From Miscanthus floridulus (Eukaryota; Streptophyta; Magnoliopsida; Poales; Poaceae), in the NCBI RefSeq assembly GCF_019320115.1, contig NC_089593.1, forward strand, positions 40,396,489-40,460,488: a stretch of DNA of 64,000 nucleotides, read 5' to 3'. Position numbers and translations under genes: made by a program. How positions within the stretch are numbered: the first letter of the stretch is position 1; each line of letters begins with the position of its first letter. The notes below the pieces were generated by a model that was not told where the DNA came from, ran no database searches, and saw nothing but the letters and a program-made list of their open reading frames with translations. This document shows positions 26,142 through 38,350 of the stretch, piece by piece.

Positions 26142-29100
26142 TGGATCGAAACGAGATTCCACTTGAGCCTCGTCACCAAGGAGTTCTATCGGGTGAGGTC
26201 AAAATGATTTCCGAGCCTTGTTTGGAACAAACCGTGCACCTATCTTGCACTAATACTAACACTATCTCCAAACGGACCGAAATAACATTCCACTTAAGCC
26301 TAATCACCTAGGAGTTCCATCGGGTGCTTCTAAAATGATTTCTGAGTCTTGTTTGGCACAAACCGTGCACCTATATTGCACTAATACTAACACTATCTCC
26401 AAATGGACCAAAACAAGATTCCACTTGAGCCTCGTCACCTAGGAGTACCATCGGGTGCATGCAAAACAATTTCTGAGCATATGGCACGTTTGGCACAAAC
26501 CGTGCACCTATCTTGAACTAATACTAACACTATATCCAAACGGACCGAAACAAGATTCCACTTGAGCCTCGTCAACTAGGAGTACCATCGGGTGCGTCCA
26601 AAACGATTTCTGAGCCTATGGTACGTTTGGCACAAACCGTGCACCTATCTTGCACTAATACTAACACTATATCCAAACGGACTGAAACAAGATTCCACTT
26701 GAGCCTCGTCACCTAGGAGTTCTATCGAGTGAGGTCAAAATGATTTCCGAGCCTTGTTTGGAACAAACCGTGCCCCAATCTTGCACTAATACTAACACTA
26801 TCTCCAAATGGACTGAAACAAGATTCCACTTGAGCCTCATCACCTAGGAGTTCCATCGGGTGCTTCCGAAATGATTTCCAAGCCTTGTTTGGCACAAACC
26901 GTGCACCTATCTTTCACTGATACTAACACTATATCCAAACAGACCAAAACGAGATTCCACTTGAGCCTCGTCACCTAGGAGTTCTATCGTGTGCGGTCAA
27001 AATGATTTATGAGCATTGTTTGGAACAAACCGTGCACCTATCTTGCACTAATACTAACACTATCTCCAAATGGACCGAAATAAGATTCCACTTGAGCCTC
27101 ATCACCTAGGAGTTCCATCGGGTCCTTCTGAAATGATTTCCGAGCCTTGTTTGGCACAAACCATGCACCTATCTAGCACTGATACTAACACTATCTTCAA
27201 ACAGACCGAAACAAGATTCCACTTGAGCCTCGTCACCTAGGAGTACCATCGAGTGCGTCCAAAATGATTTCTGAGCCCATGGTACGTTTGGCACGAACCG
27301 TGCACCTATCTTGCACTAATACTAACACTATATCTAAACAGACTGAAACGAGATTCCACTTGAGCCTTGTCACCTAGGAGTTCTATCGAGTGAGGTCAAA
27401 ATGATTTCCGAGCCCTGTTTGGAACAAACCGTGCACCTATCTTACACTAATACTAACACTATATCCAAATGGACTGAAACAAGATTCCACCTGAGCCTCA
27501 TCACCTAGGAGTTCCATCGGGTGCTTCCGAAGTGATTTTCGAGCCTTGTTTGGCACAAACCGTGCACCTATCTTGCACTAATACTAACACTATATCCAAA
27601 TAGACCGAAACACGATCCACTCGAGCCTCATCACCTAGGAGTTCTATTGGGTGTGGTCAAAATGATTTCCGAGCCTTGTTTGGAACAAACCATGCACCTA
27701 TCTTGAACCAATGCTAACACTATCTCCAAGCAGACCAAAATAAGATTCCACTTGAGCCTCATCACCTAGGAGTTCCATCGGGTGCTTCTGAAATGATTTC
27801 CGAGCCTTATTTGGCACAAACCGTGCACCAATCTTGCACTGAAGCTAACACTATCTCCAAACGGACCGAAACAAGATTCCACTTGAGCCTCGTCACCTAG
27901 GAGTACCATCGAGTGTGTCCAAAACGAGTTCTGAGCCTGTGGTACGTTTGGCATAGACCGTGCACCTATCTTGCACTAATACTAACACTATATCCAAACG
28001 GACCAAAACGAGATTCCACTTGAGCCTCGTCACTGAGGAGTTCTCTCAGGTGCGGTCAAAATGATTTTCTATCCTTGTTTGGAACAAACCATGCACCTGT
28101 CTTGCACTAATACTAACACTATCTCCAAACGGATCGAAACAAGATTCCACTTGAGCCTCGTCAACTAGGAGTTCCATCGGGTGCTTCCGAAATGATTTCC
28201 AAGACTTGTTTGGCACAAACGGTGCACCTATCTTGCACTGATACTAACACTATCTCCAAACGGACCGAAACAAGATTCCACTTGAGCCTCATCACCTAGG
28301 AGTACCATCGGGTGCGTCCAAAATGATTTCTGATCCTATGGTACGTTTGGCACAAACCGTGCACCTATCTTGCACTAATACAAACACTACATCCAAACGG
28401 ACCGAAACGAGATTCCACTTGAGCCTCGTCACCTAGGAGTTCTATCAGGTGTGGTCAAAATGATTTCCGAGCCTTGTTTGGAACAAATCGTGCACCTATC
28501 TTGCACTAATACTAACACTATCTCCAAACGGACCAAAATAAGATTCCACTTGAGCCTCATCACCTAGGAGTTCCATTGGGTGCTTCCGAAATGATTTCCG
28601 AGCCTTGTTTGGCACAAACCGTGCACCTATCTTGCACTAATACTAACACTATATCCAAACAGACCGAAACGAGATTCCACTTGAGCCTCATCACCTAGGA
28701 GTTCTATCGGGTGCGGTCTAAATGATTTTCGAGCCTTGTTTGGAACAAACCATGCACCTATCTTGCACCAATACTAACACTATCTCCAAACGGACCAAAA
28801 TAAGATTCCACTTGAGCCTCATCACTTAGGAGTTCCATTGGGTGCTTTTGAAATAATTTCTGAGCATTATTTGGCACAAACCGTGCACCTATCTTGCATT
28901 GATGCTAACACTATCTCCAAACGGACCGAAACAAGATTCCACTTGAGCCTCGTCACCTAGGAGTACCATCGGGTGCGTCCAAAATGAGTTCTGAGCCTGT
29001 GGTACGTTTGGTATAGACCGTGCACCTATCTTGCACTAATACTAACACTATATCAAAACGGACCAAAACGAGATTCCACTTGAGCCTCGTCACCTAGGAG

Positions 29101-29588
29101 TTCTATCGGGTGCGGTCAAAATGATTTCCGATCCTTGTTTGGAACAAACCGTGCACCTGTCTTGCACTAATACTAACACTATCTCCAAACGGACCGAAAC
29201 AAGATTCCACTTAAGCCTCGTCACCTAGGAGTACCATCGGGTGCGTCCAAAATGATTTCTGAGCCCATGGTACGTTTGGCACAAACCGTGCACCTATCTT
29301 GCACTAATACTAACACTATATCCCAACGGACAGAAACAAGATTCCACTTGAGCCTCGTCACCTAGGAGTTCTATCGAGTGAGGTCAAAATGATTTCCGAG
29401 CCCTGTTTGGAACATACCGTGCACCTATCTTGCACTAATACTAACACTATAACCAAATGGACTAAAACAAGATTCCACTTGGGCCTCATCACCTAGGAGT
29501 TCCATCGGGTGCTTCCGAAATGATTTCCGAGCCTTGTTTGGCACAAACCGTGCACGTATCTTGCACTAATACTAACACTATATCCAAA
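26142..29588. repeat. HOR1 tandem copy 5 (3447 bp)
   Basis: Carries all derived states of copies 3-4. Adds CTTGGGCCTCATC near 29479 in its last Sa monomer, a state shared with copy 6 and also with a flank B monomer (about 5859, 33450). Private changes include GAAGCTAACAC near 27841 and TCCCAACGG near 29322. It is followed not by copy 6 directly but by a 262-bp insert. Confidence 0.94.
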
Positions 29589-29850
29589 CAGACCGAAACG
29601 AGATTCCACTTGAGCCTCATCACCTAGCAGTTCTATCGGGTGCGGTCAAAATGATTTCTGAGCCTTGTTTGGAACAAACCATGCACCTATCTTGCACCAA
29701 TACTAACACTATCTCCAAACAGACCAAAATAAGATTCCACTTGGGCCTCATCACCTAGGAGTTCCATCGGGTGCTTTTGAAATGATTTCCGAGCCTTGTT
29801 TGGCACAAACCGTGCACGTATCTTGCACTAATACTAACACTATATCCAAA
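29589..29850. repeat. 262-bp two-monomer insert between HOR1 copies 5 and 6
   Basis: The sequence leaves HOR1 at CAGACCGAAACGAG and follows the first ~195 bases of flank B (compare 33298-33493: CACCTAGCAG, CTGAGCC, CCAAACAGACCAAAATAAG, CTTGGGCC, GCTTTTGAAATG). It then returns to the last HOR1 monomer (CCGAGCCTTG, CACGTATC) and restarts HOR1 at 29851. Its length is exactly two 131-bp monomers. It looks like the product of misaligned exchange or template switching between the array end and flank B. Confidence 0.88.
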
Positions 29851-32800
29851 TGGATCGAAACGAGATTCCACTTGAGCCTCGTCACCAAGGAGTTCTATCG
29901 GGTGAGGTCAAAATGATTTCCGAGCCTTGTTTGGAACAAACCGTGCACCTATCTTGCACTAATACTAACACTATCTCCAAACGGACCGAAATAACATTCC
30001 ACTTAAGCCTAATCACCTAGGAGTTCCATCGGGTGCTTCTAAAATGATTTCTGAGTCTTGTTTGGCACAAACCGTGCACCTATATTGCACTAATACTAAC
30101 ACTATCTCCAAATGGACCAAAACAAGATTCCACTTGAGCCTCGTCACCTAGGAGTACCATCGGGTGCATGCAAAACAATTTCTGAGCATATGGCACGTTT
30201 GGCACAAACCGTGCACCTATCTTGAACTAATACTAACACTATATCCAAACGGACCGAAACAAGATTCCACTTGAGCCTCGTCAACTAGGAGTACCATCGG
30301 GTGCGTCCAAAACGATTTCTGAGCCTATGGTACGTTTGGCACAAACCGTGCACCTATCTTGCACTAATACTAACACTATATCCAAACGGACTGAAACAAG
30401 ATTCCACTTGAGCCTCGTCACCTAGGAGTTCTATCGAGTGAGGTCAAAATGATTTCCGAGCCTTGTTTGGAACAAACCGTGCCCCAATCTTGCACTAATA
30501 CTAACACTATCTCCAAATGGACTGAAACAAGATTCCACTTGAGCCTCATCACCTAGGAGTTCCATCGGGTGCTTCCGAAATGATTTCCAAGCCTTGTTTG
30601 GCACAAACCGTGCACCTATCTTTCACTGATACTAACACTATATCCAAACAGACCAAAACAAGATTCCACTTGAGCCTCGTCACCTAGGAGTTCTATCGTG
30701 TGCGGTCAAAATGATTTATGAGCATTGTTTGGAACAAACCGTGCACCTATCTTGCACTAATACTAACACTATCTCCAAATGGACCGAAATAAGATTCCAC
30801 TTGAGCCTCATCACCTAGGAGTTCCATCGGGTCCTTCTGAAATGATTTCCGAGCCTTGTTTGGCACAAACCATGCACCTATCTAGCACTGATACTAACAC
30901 TATCTTCAAACAGACCGAAACAAGATTCCACTTGAGCCTCGTCACCTAGGAGTACCATCGAGTGCGTCCAAAATGATTTCTGAGCCCATGGTACGTTTGG
31001 CACGAACCGTGCACCTATCTTGCACTAATACTAACACTATATCTAAACAGACTGAAACGAGATTCCACTTGAGCCTTGTCACCTAGGAGTTCTATCGAGT
31101 GAGGTCAAAATGATTTCCGAGCCCTGTTTGGAACAAACCGTGCACCTATCTTACACTAATACTAACACTATATCCAAATGGACTGAAACAAGATTCCACC
31201 TGAGCCTCATCACCTAGGAGTTCCATCGGGTGCTTCCGAAGTGATTTTCGAGCCTTGTTTGGCACAAACCGTGCACCTATCTTGCACTAATACTAACACT
31301 ATATCCAAATAGACCGAAACACGATCCACTCGAGCCTCATCACCTAGGAGTTCTATTGGGTGTGGTCAAAATGATTTCCGAGCCTTGTTTGGAACAAACC
31401 ATGCACCTATCTTGAACCAATGCTAACACTATCTCCAAGCAGACCAAAATAAGATTCCACTTGAGCCTCATCACCTAGGAGTTCCATTGGGTGCTTCTGA
31501 AATGATTTCCGAGCCTTATTTGGCACAAACCGTGCACCAATCTTGCACTGATGCTAACACTATCTCCAAACGGACCGAAACAAGATTCCACTTGAGCCTC
31601 GTCACCTAGGAGTACCATCGAGTGTGTCCAAAACGAGTTCTGAGCCTGTGGTACGTTTGGCATAGACCGTGCACCTATCTTGCACTAATACTAACACTAT
31701 ATCCAAACGGACCAAAACGAGATTCCACTTGAGCCTCGTCACTGAGGAGTTCTCTCAGGTGCGGTCAAAATGATTTTCTATCCTTGTTTGGAACAAACCA
31801 TGCACCTGTCTTGCACTAATACTAACACTATCTCCAAACGGATCGAAACAAGATTCCACTTGAGCCTCGTCAACTAGGAGTTCCATCGGGTGCTTCCGAA
31901 ATGATTTCCAAGACTTGTTTGGCACAAACGGTGCACCTATCTTGCACTGATACTAACACTATCTCCAAACGGACCGAAACAAGATTCCACTTGAGCCTCA
32001 TCACCTAGGAGTACCATCGGGTGCGTCCAAAATGATTTCTGATCCTATGGTACGTTTGGCACAAACCGTGCACCTATCTTGCACTAATACAAACACTACA
32101 TCCAAACGGACCGAAACGAGATTCCACTTGAGCCTCGTCACCTAGGAGTTCTATCAGGTGTGGTCAAAATGATTTCTGAGCCTTGTTTGGAACAAATCGT
32201 GCACCTATCTTGCACTAATACTAACACTATCTCCAAACGGACCAAAATAAGATTCCACTTGAGCCTCATCACCTAGGAGTTCCATTGGGTGCTTCCGAAA
32301 TGATTTCCGAGCCTTGTTTGGCACAAACCGTGCACCTATCTTGCACTAATACTAACACTATATCCAAACAGACCGAAACGAGATTCCACTTGAGCCTCAT
32401 CACCTAGGAGTTCTATCGGGTGCGGTCTAAATGATTTTCAAGCCTTGTTTGGAACAAACCATGCACCTATCTTGCACCAATACTAACACTATCTCCAAAC
32501 GGACCAAAATAAGATTCCACTTGAGCCTCATCACTTAGGAGTTCCATTGGGTGCTTTTGAAATAATTTCTGAGCATTATTTGGCACAAACCGTGCACCTA
32601 TCTTGCATTGATGCTAACACTATCTCCAAACGGACCGAAACAAGATTCCACTTGAGCCTCGTCACCTAGGAGTACCATCGGGTGCGTCCAAAATGAGTTC
32701 TGAGCCTGTGGTACGTTTGGTATAGACCGTGCACCTATCTTGCACTAATACTAATACTATATCAAAACGGACCAAAACGAGATTCCACTTGAGCCTCGTC

Positions 32801-33297
32801 ACCTAGGAGTTCTATCGGGTGCGGTCAAAATGATTTCCGATCCTTGTTTGGAACAAACCGTGCACCTGTCTTGCACTAATACTAACACTATCTCCAAACG
32901 GACCGAAACAAGATTCCACTTGAGCCTCGTCACCTAGGAGTACCATCGGGTGCGTCCAAAATGATTTCTAAGCCCATGGTACGTTTGGCACAAACCGTGC
33001 ACCTATCTTGCACTAATACTAACACTATATCCAAACGGACAGAAACAAGATTCCACTTGAGCCTCGTCACCTAGGAGTTCTATCGAGTGAGGTCAAAATG
33101 ATTTCCGAGCCCTGTTTGGAACATACCGTGCACCTATCTTGCACTAATACTAACACTATAACCAAATGGACTAAAACAAGATTCCACTTGGGCGTCATCA
33201 CCTAGGAGTTCCATCGGGTGCTTCCGAAATGATTTCCGAGCCTTGTTTGGCACAAACCGTGCACGTATCTTGCACTAATACTAACACTATATCCAAA
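29851..33297. repeat. HOR1 tandem copy 6, last of the array (3447 bp)
   Basis: Begins TGGATCG like copies 4-5 and has the AATAACATTCCAC, TTCTCTCAGG and GAGCCTTGTC derived states. Private changes include GTTCCATTGGGTGCTTCTG near 31484, CTAATACTATATC near 32751, TTTCTAAGCCC near 32966 and GGGCGTCATC near 33190. It is followed by flank B at 33298, just as copy 0 is at 5707. Confidence 0.94.
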
Positions 33298-34490
33298 CAG
33301 ACCGAAACGAGATTCCACTTGAGCCTCATCACCTAGCAGTTCTATCGGGTGCGGTCAAAATGATTTCTGAGCCTTGTTTGGAACAAACCATGCACCTATC
33401 TTGCACCAATACTAACACTATCTCCAAACAGACCAAAATAAGATTCCACTTGGGCCTCATCACCTAGGAGTTCCATCGGGTGCTTTTGAAATGATTTCTG
33501 AGCCTTATTTGGCATAAACCGTGCACCTATCTTGCACTGATGCTAACACTATCTCCAAACGGACCGAAACAAGATTCCACTTGAGCCTCGTCACCTAGGA
33601 GTACCATCGGGTGCGTCCAAAACAAGTTCTGAGCCTGAGGTACGTTTGGCATAGACCGTGCACCTATCTTGCACTAATACTAACACTATATCCAAATGGA
33701 CCAAAATGAGATTCCACTTGTGCCTCGTCACCTAGGAGTTCTATCGGGTGCGGTCAAAATGATTTTCCGTTCCTTGTTTGGAACAAACCGTGCACCTGTC
33801 TTGCACTAATAATAACACTATCTCCAAACGGACCGAAATAAGATTCCACTTGAGCCTCGTCAACTAAGAGTTCCATCGGGTGCTTCCGAAAAGATTTCCA
33901 AGACTTGTTTGGCACAAATCGTGCACCTATCTTGCACTGATACTAACACTATCTCCAAATGGACCGAAACAAGATTCCACTTGAGCCTCGTCACCTAGGA
34001 GTACCATCGGGTGCGTCCAAAACGATTTCTGATCCTATGGTACGTTTGGCACAAACCGTGCATCTATCTTGCACTAATACTAACACTATATCCAAACAAA
34101 CCGAAACAAGATTTCACTTGAGCCTCGTCACCAAGGAGTTCTATCGGGTGCGGTCAAAATGATTTCCAAGACTTGTTTGGCACAAACCGTGCACCTATCT
34201 TGCACTGATACAACACTATCTCCAAACGGAATAAACAAGATTCCACTTAAGCCTCGTCACCTAGGAGTACCATCGGGTGCGTCCAAAATGAGTTCTGAGC
34301 CTGTGGTACGTTTGGCACAAACCGTGCACCTATCTTGCACTAATACTAACACTATATCCAAACGGACCGAAATGAGATTCCACTTGAGCCTCGTCACCTA
34401 GGAGTTCTATCAGGTGCGGTCAAAATGATTTCCGAGCCTTGTTTGGAACAAATCATGCACCTATCTTGCACTAATACTAACACTATCTCC

Positions 34491-35556
34491 AAATGGACCG
34501 AAATAAGATTCCACTTGAGCCTCATCACCTAGGAGTTCCATCGGGTGCTTCTGAAATGATTTCCGAGCCATATTTGGCACAAACCGTGGACCTATCTTGC
34601 ACTGATACTAACACTATCTCCAAACGGACCGAAACAAGATTCCACTTGAGCCTCGTCACCTAGCAGTACCATCGGGTGCGTCCAAAATGATTTCTGGGCC
34701 TATGGTACGATTGGCACAAACCATGCACCTATCTTGCACTAATACTAACACTATATCCAAACGGATCGAAACGAGATTCCACTTGAGCCTCGTCACCAAG
34801 GAGTTCCATCGGGTGCTTCTGAAATGATTTCCGAGCCTTGTTTGGAACAAACCGTGCACCTATCTTGCACTAATACTAACACTATCTCCAAACGGACCAA
34901 AATAAGATTCCACTTGAGCCTCATCACCTAGGAGTTCCATTGGGTGCTTCCGAAATGATTTCCGAGCCTTGTTTGGCACAAACCGTGCACCTATCTTGCA
35001 CTAATACTAACACTATATCCAAACAGACCGAAACGAGATTCCACTTGAGCCTCATCACCTAGGAGTTCTATCGGGTGCGGTCTAAATGATTTTCGAGCCT
35101 TGTTTGGAACAAACCATGCACCTATCTTGCACCAATACTAACACTATCTCCAAATGGACCGAAATAAGATTCCACTTGAGCCTCATCACCTAGGAGTTCC
35201 ATCGGGTGCTTCTGAAATGATTTCCGAGCCATATTTGGCACAAACCGTGGACCTATCTTGCACTGATACTAACACTATCTCCAAACGGACCGAAACAAGA
35301 TTCCACTTGAGCCTCGTCACCTAGCAGTACCATCGGGTGCGTCCAAAATGATTTCTGGGCCTATGGTACGATTGGCACAAACCATGCACCTATCTTGCAC
35401 TAATACTAACACTATATCCAAACGGATCGAAACGAGATTCCACTTGAGCCTCGTCACCAAGGAGTTCCATCGGGTGCTTCTGAAATGATTTCCGAGCCTT
35501 GTTTGGAACAAACCGTGCACCTATCTTGCACTAATACTAACACTATCTCCAAACGG
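34491..35556. repeat. 661-bp local duplication inside flank B
   Basis: 34491-34895 is repeated at 35152-35556 (offset 661, i.e. five monomers: four S and one L). Both copies share the private variants GAGCCATATTTGG, CGTGGACC, CACCTAGCAG and ACGATTGGCAC, so the duplication is recent. The ~256 bases between them (34896-35151) are two HOR1-type monomers with CCATTGGGTGCTTCC and GCGGTCTAAATG. The first flank B copy near 7300 lacks all of this. Confidence 0.88.
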
Positions 35557-36274
35557 ACCGAAATAAGATTCCACTTGAGCCTAATCACCTAGGAGTTCCA
35601 TCGGGTGCTTCTAAAATGATTTCTGAGTCTTGTTTGGCACAAACCGTGCACCTATCTTGCACTGATACTAACACTATCTCCAAATGGACGAAAACAAGAT
35701 TCCACTTGAGCCTCATCACCTAGGAGTACCATCGGGTGCATGCAAAACAATTTCTGAGCATATGGCATGTTTGTCATAAACCGTGCAACTATCTTGAACT
35801 AATACTAACACTATATCCAAACGGACCGAAACAAGATTCCACTTGAGCCTTGTCACCTAGGAGTACCATCGGGTGCGTCCAAAACGATTTCTGAGCCTAT
35901 GGTACGTTTGGCACAAACCGTGCACCTATCTTGCACTAATACTAACACTATATCCAAACGGACCGAAATGAGATTCCACTTGAGCCTCGTCACCTAGGAG
36001 TTCTATCGAGTGAGGTCAAAATGATTTCCGAGCCTTGTTTGGAACAAACCGTGCACCAATCTTGCACTAATACTAACACTATCTCCAAACAGACCGAAAC
36101 AAGATTCCACTTGAGCCTTGTCACCTAGGAGTGCCATCGGGTGCATCCAAAATGATTTCTGATCCTATGGTACGTTTGGCACAAACCGTGCATCTATCTT
36201 GCACTAATACTAACACTATATCCAAACAAACCGAAACAAGATTTCACTTGAGCCTCGTCACCTAGGAGTTCTAT

Positions 36275-37332
36275 TAGGTGCGGTCAAAATGATTTCCAAG
36301 ACTTGTTTGGCACAAACCGTGCACCTATCTTGCACTGATACTAACACTATCTCCAATCGGAATAAACAAGATTCCACATGAGCCTCGTCACCTAGGAGTA
36401 CCATTGGGTGCGTCCAAAATGAGTTATGAGCCTGTGGTACGTTTGGCACAAATCGTGCACCTATCTTGCACTAATACTAACACTATTTCCAAACGGACCG
36501 AAATGAGATTCCACTTGAGCCTCGTCACCTAGGAGTTCTATCAGGTGCGGTCAAAATGATTTCTGATCCTTGTTTGGAACAAACGGTGCACCTATCTTGC
36601 ACTAATACTAACACTATCTCCAAACGAACCGAAATAAGATTCCACTTGAGCCTCATCACCTAGGAGTTCCATCGGGTGCTTCTGAAATGATTTCCGAGCC
36701 TTATTTGGCACAAACCGTGCACCTACCTTGCACTGATACTAACACTATCTCCAAATGGACCGAAACAAGATTCCACTTGAGCCTCGTCACCTAGGAGTAC
36801 CATCAGGTGCGGTCAAAATGATTTCCAAGACTTGTTTGGCACAAACCATGCACCTATCTTGCACTGATACTAACACTATCTCCAATCGGAATAAACAAGA
36901 TTCCACATGAGCCTCGTCACCTAGGAGTACCATCGGGTGCATCCAAAATGAGTTATGAGCCTGTGGTACGTTTGGCACAAATCGTGCACCTATCTTGCAC
37001 TAATACTAACACTATTTCCAAACGGACCGAAACGAGATTCCACATGAGCCTCGTCACCTAGGAGTTCTATCAGGTGCGGTCAAAATGATTTCTGATCCTT
37101 GTTTGGAACAAACGGTGCACCTATCTTGCACTAATACTAACACTATCTCCAAACGAACCGAAATAAGATTCCACTTGAGCCTCATCACCTAGGAGTTCCA
37201 TCGGGTGCTTCTGAAATGATTTCCGAGCCTTATTTGGCACAAACCGTGCACCTACCTTGCACTGATACTAACACTATCTCCAAATGGACCGAAACAAGAT
37301 TCCACTTGAGCCTCGTCACCTAGGAGTACCAT
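36275..37332. repeat. 529-bp local duplication inside flank B
   Basis: Units of about 36275-36803 and 36804-37332 (offset 529, four monomers minus one base) share TCCAATCGGAATAAACAAG, GATTCCACATGAG, GAGTTATGAGCC, ACTATTTCC, CAAACGAACC and CTACCTTGC. In the first flank B copy (around 8006-8551) this block is single. The join lies in the AGGTGCG of an L monomer fused to an Sb-like start (CATCAGGTGCGGTC). Confidence 0.87.
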
Positions 37333-38350
37333 CAGGTGCGTCCAAAACGATTTCTGATCCTATGGTACGTTTGGCACAAACCATGCACCTATCTTGCACT
37401 AATACTAACACTATATCCAAACGGACCAAAACGAGATTCCACTTGAGCCTCGTCACCTAGGAGTTCTATCAGGTGCGGTCAAAATGATTTCCGAGCCTTG
37501 TTTGGAACAAATCGTGCACCTATCTTGCACTAATACTAACACTATCTCCAAATGGACCGAAATAAGATTCCACTTGAGCCTCATCACCTAGGAGTTCCAT
37601 CGGGTGCTTCTGAAATGATTTCCGAGCCTTATTTGGCACAAACCGTGCACCTATCTTGCACTGATACTAACACTATCTCCAAACAGACCGAAACAAGATT
37701 CCACTTGAGCCTCGTCACCTAGGAGTACCATCGGGTGCGTCCAAAACGATTTCTGGGCCTATGGTACGTTTGGCACAAACCATGCACCTATCTTGCACTA
37801 AAACTAACACTATATCCAAACGGATCGAAACGAGATTCCACTTGAGCCTCGTCACCAAGGAGTTCTATCGGGTGAGGTCAAAATGATTTCCGAGCCTTGT
37901 TTGGAACAAACCGTGCACCTATCTTGCACTAATACTAGCACTATCTCGAAACGGACCAAAATAAGATTCCACCTGAGCCTAATCACCTAGGAGTTCCATC
38001 GGGTGCTTCTAAAATGATTTCCGAGTCTTGTTTGGCACAAACCATGCACCTATCTTGCATTGATACTAACACTATCTCCAAATGGACCAAAACAAGATTC
38101 CACTTGAGCCTCGTCACCTAGGAGTACCGTCGGGTGCATGCAAAACAATTTCTGAGCGTATGGCACATTTGGCACAAACTGTGCACCTATCTTGAACTAA
38201 TACTAACACTATATCCAAACAGACCGAAACAAGATTCCACTTGAGCCTTGTCACCTAGGAGTGCCATCGGGTGCGTCCAAAATGATTTCTGATCCTATGG
38301 TACGTTTGACACAAACCGTGCATCTATCTTGCACTAATACTAACACTATA

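Larger units (their letters stand above)
33298..38350. repeat. Flank B, second copy, enlarged by internal duplications
   Basis: Matches 5707-9570 at offset 27591 up to about 34895, at 28252 after a 661-bp duplication, and at 28781 after a further 529-bp duplication. It shares the private variants TAATAATAACAC, GATACAACACTATC, CGTGGACC and TTTGACAC. The end near 38351 is where the first copy switches to the junction segment while this copy continues into HOR2. From about 37.0 kb the sequence is already collinear with HOR2 (offset 4262 to 41.3 kb), so the boundary is one of convenience. Confidence 0.82.
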
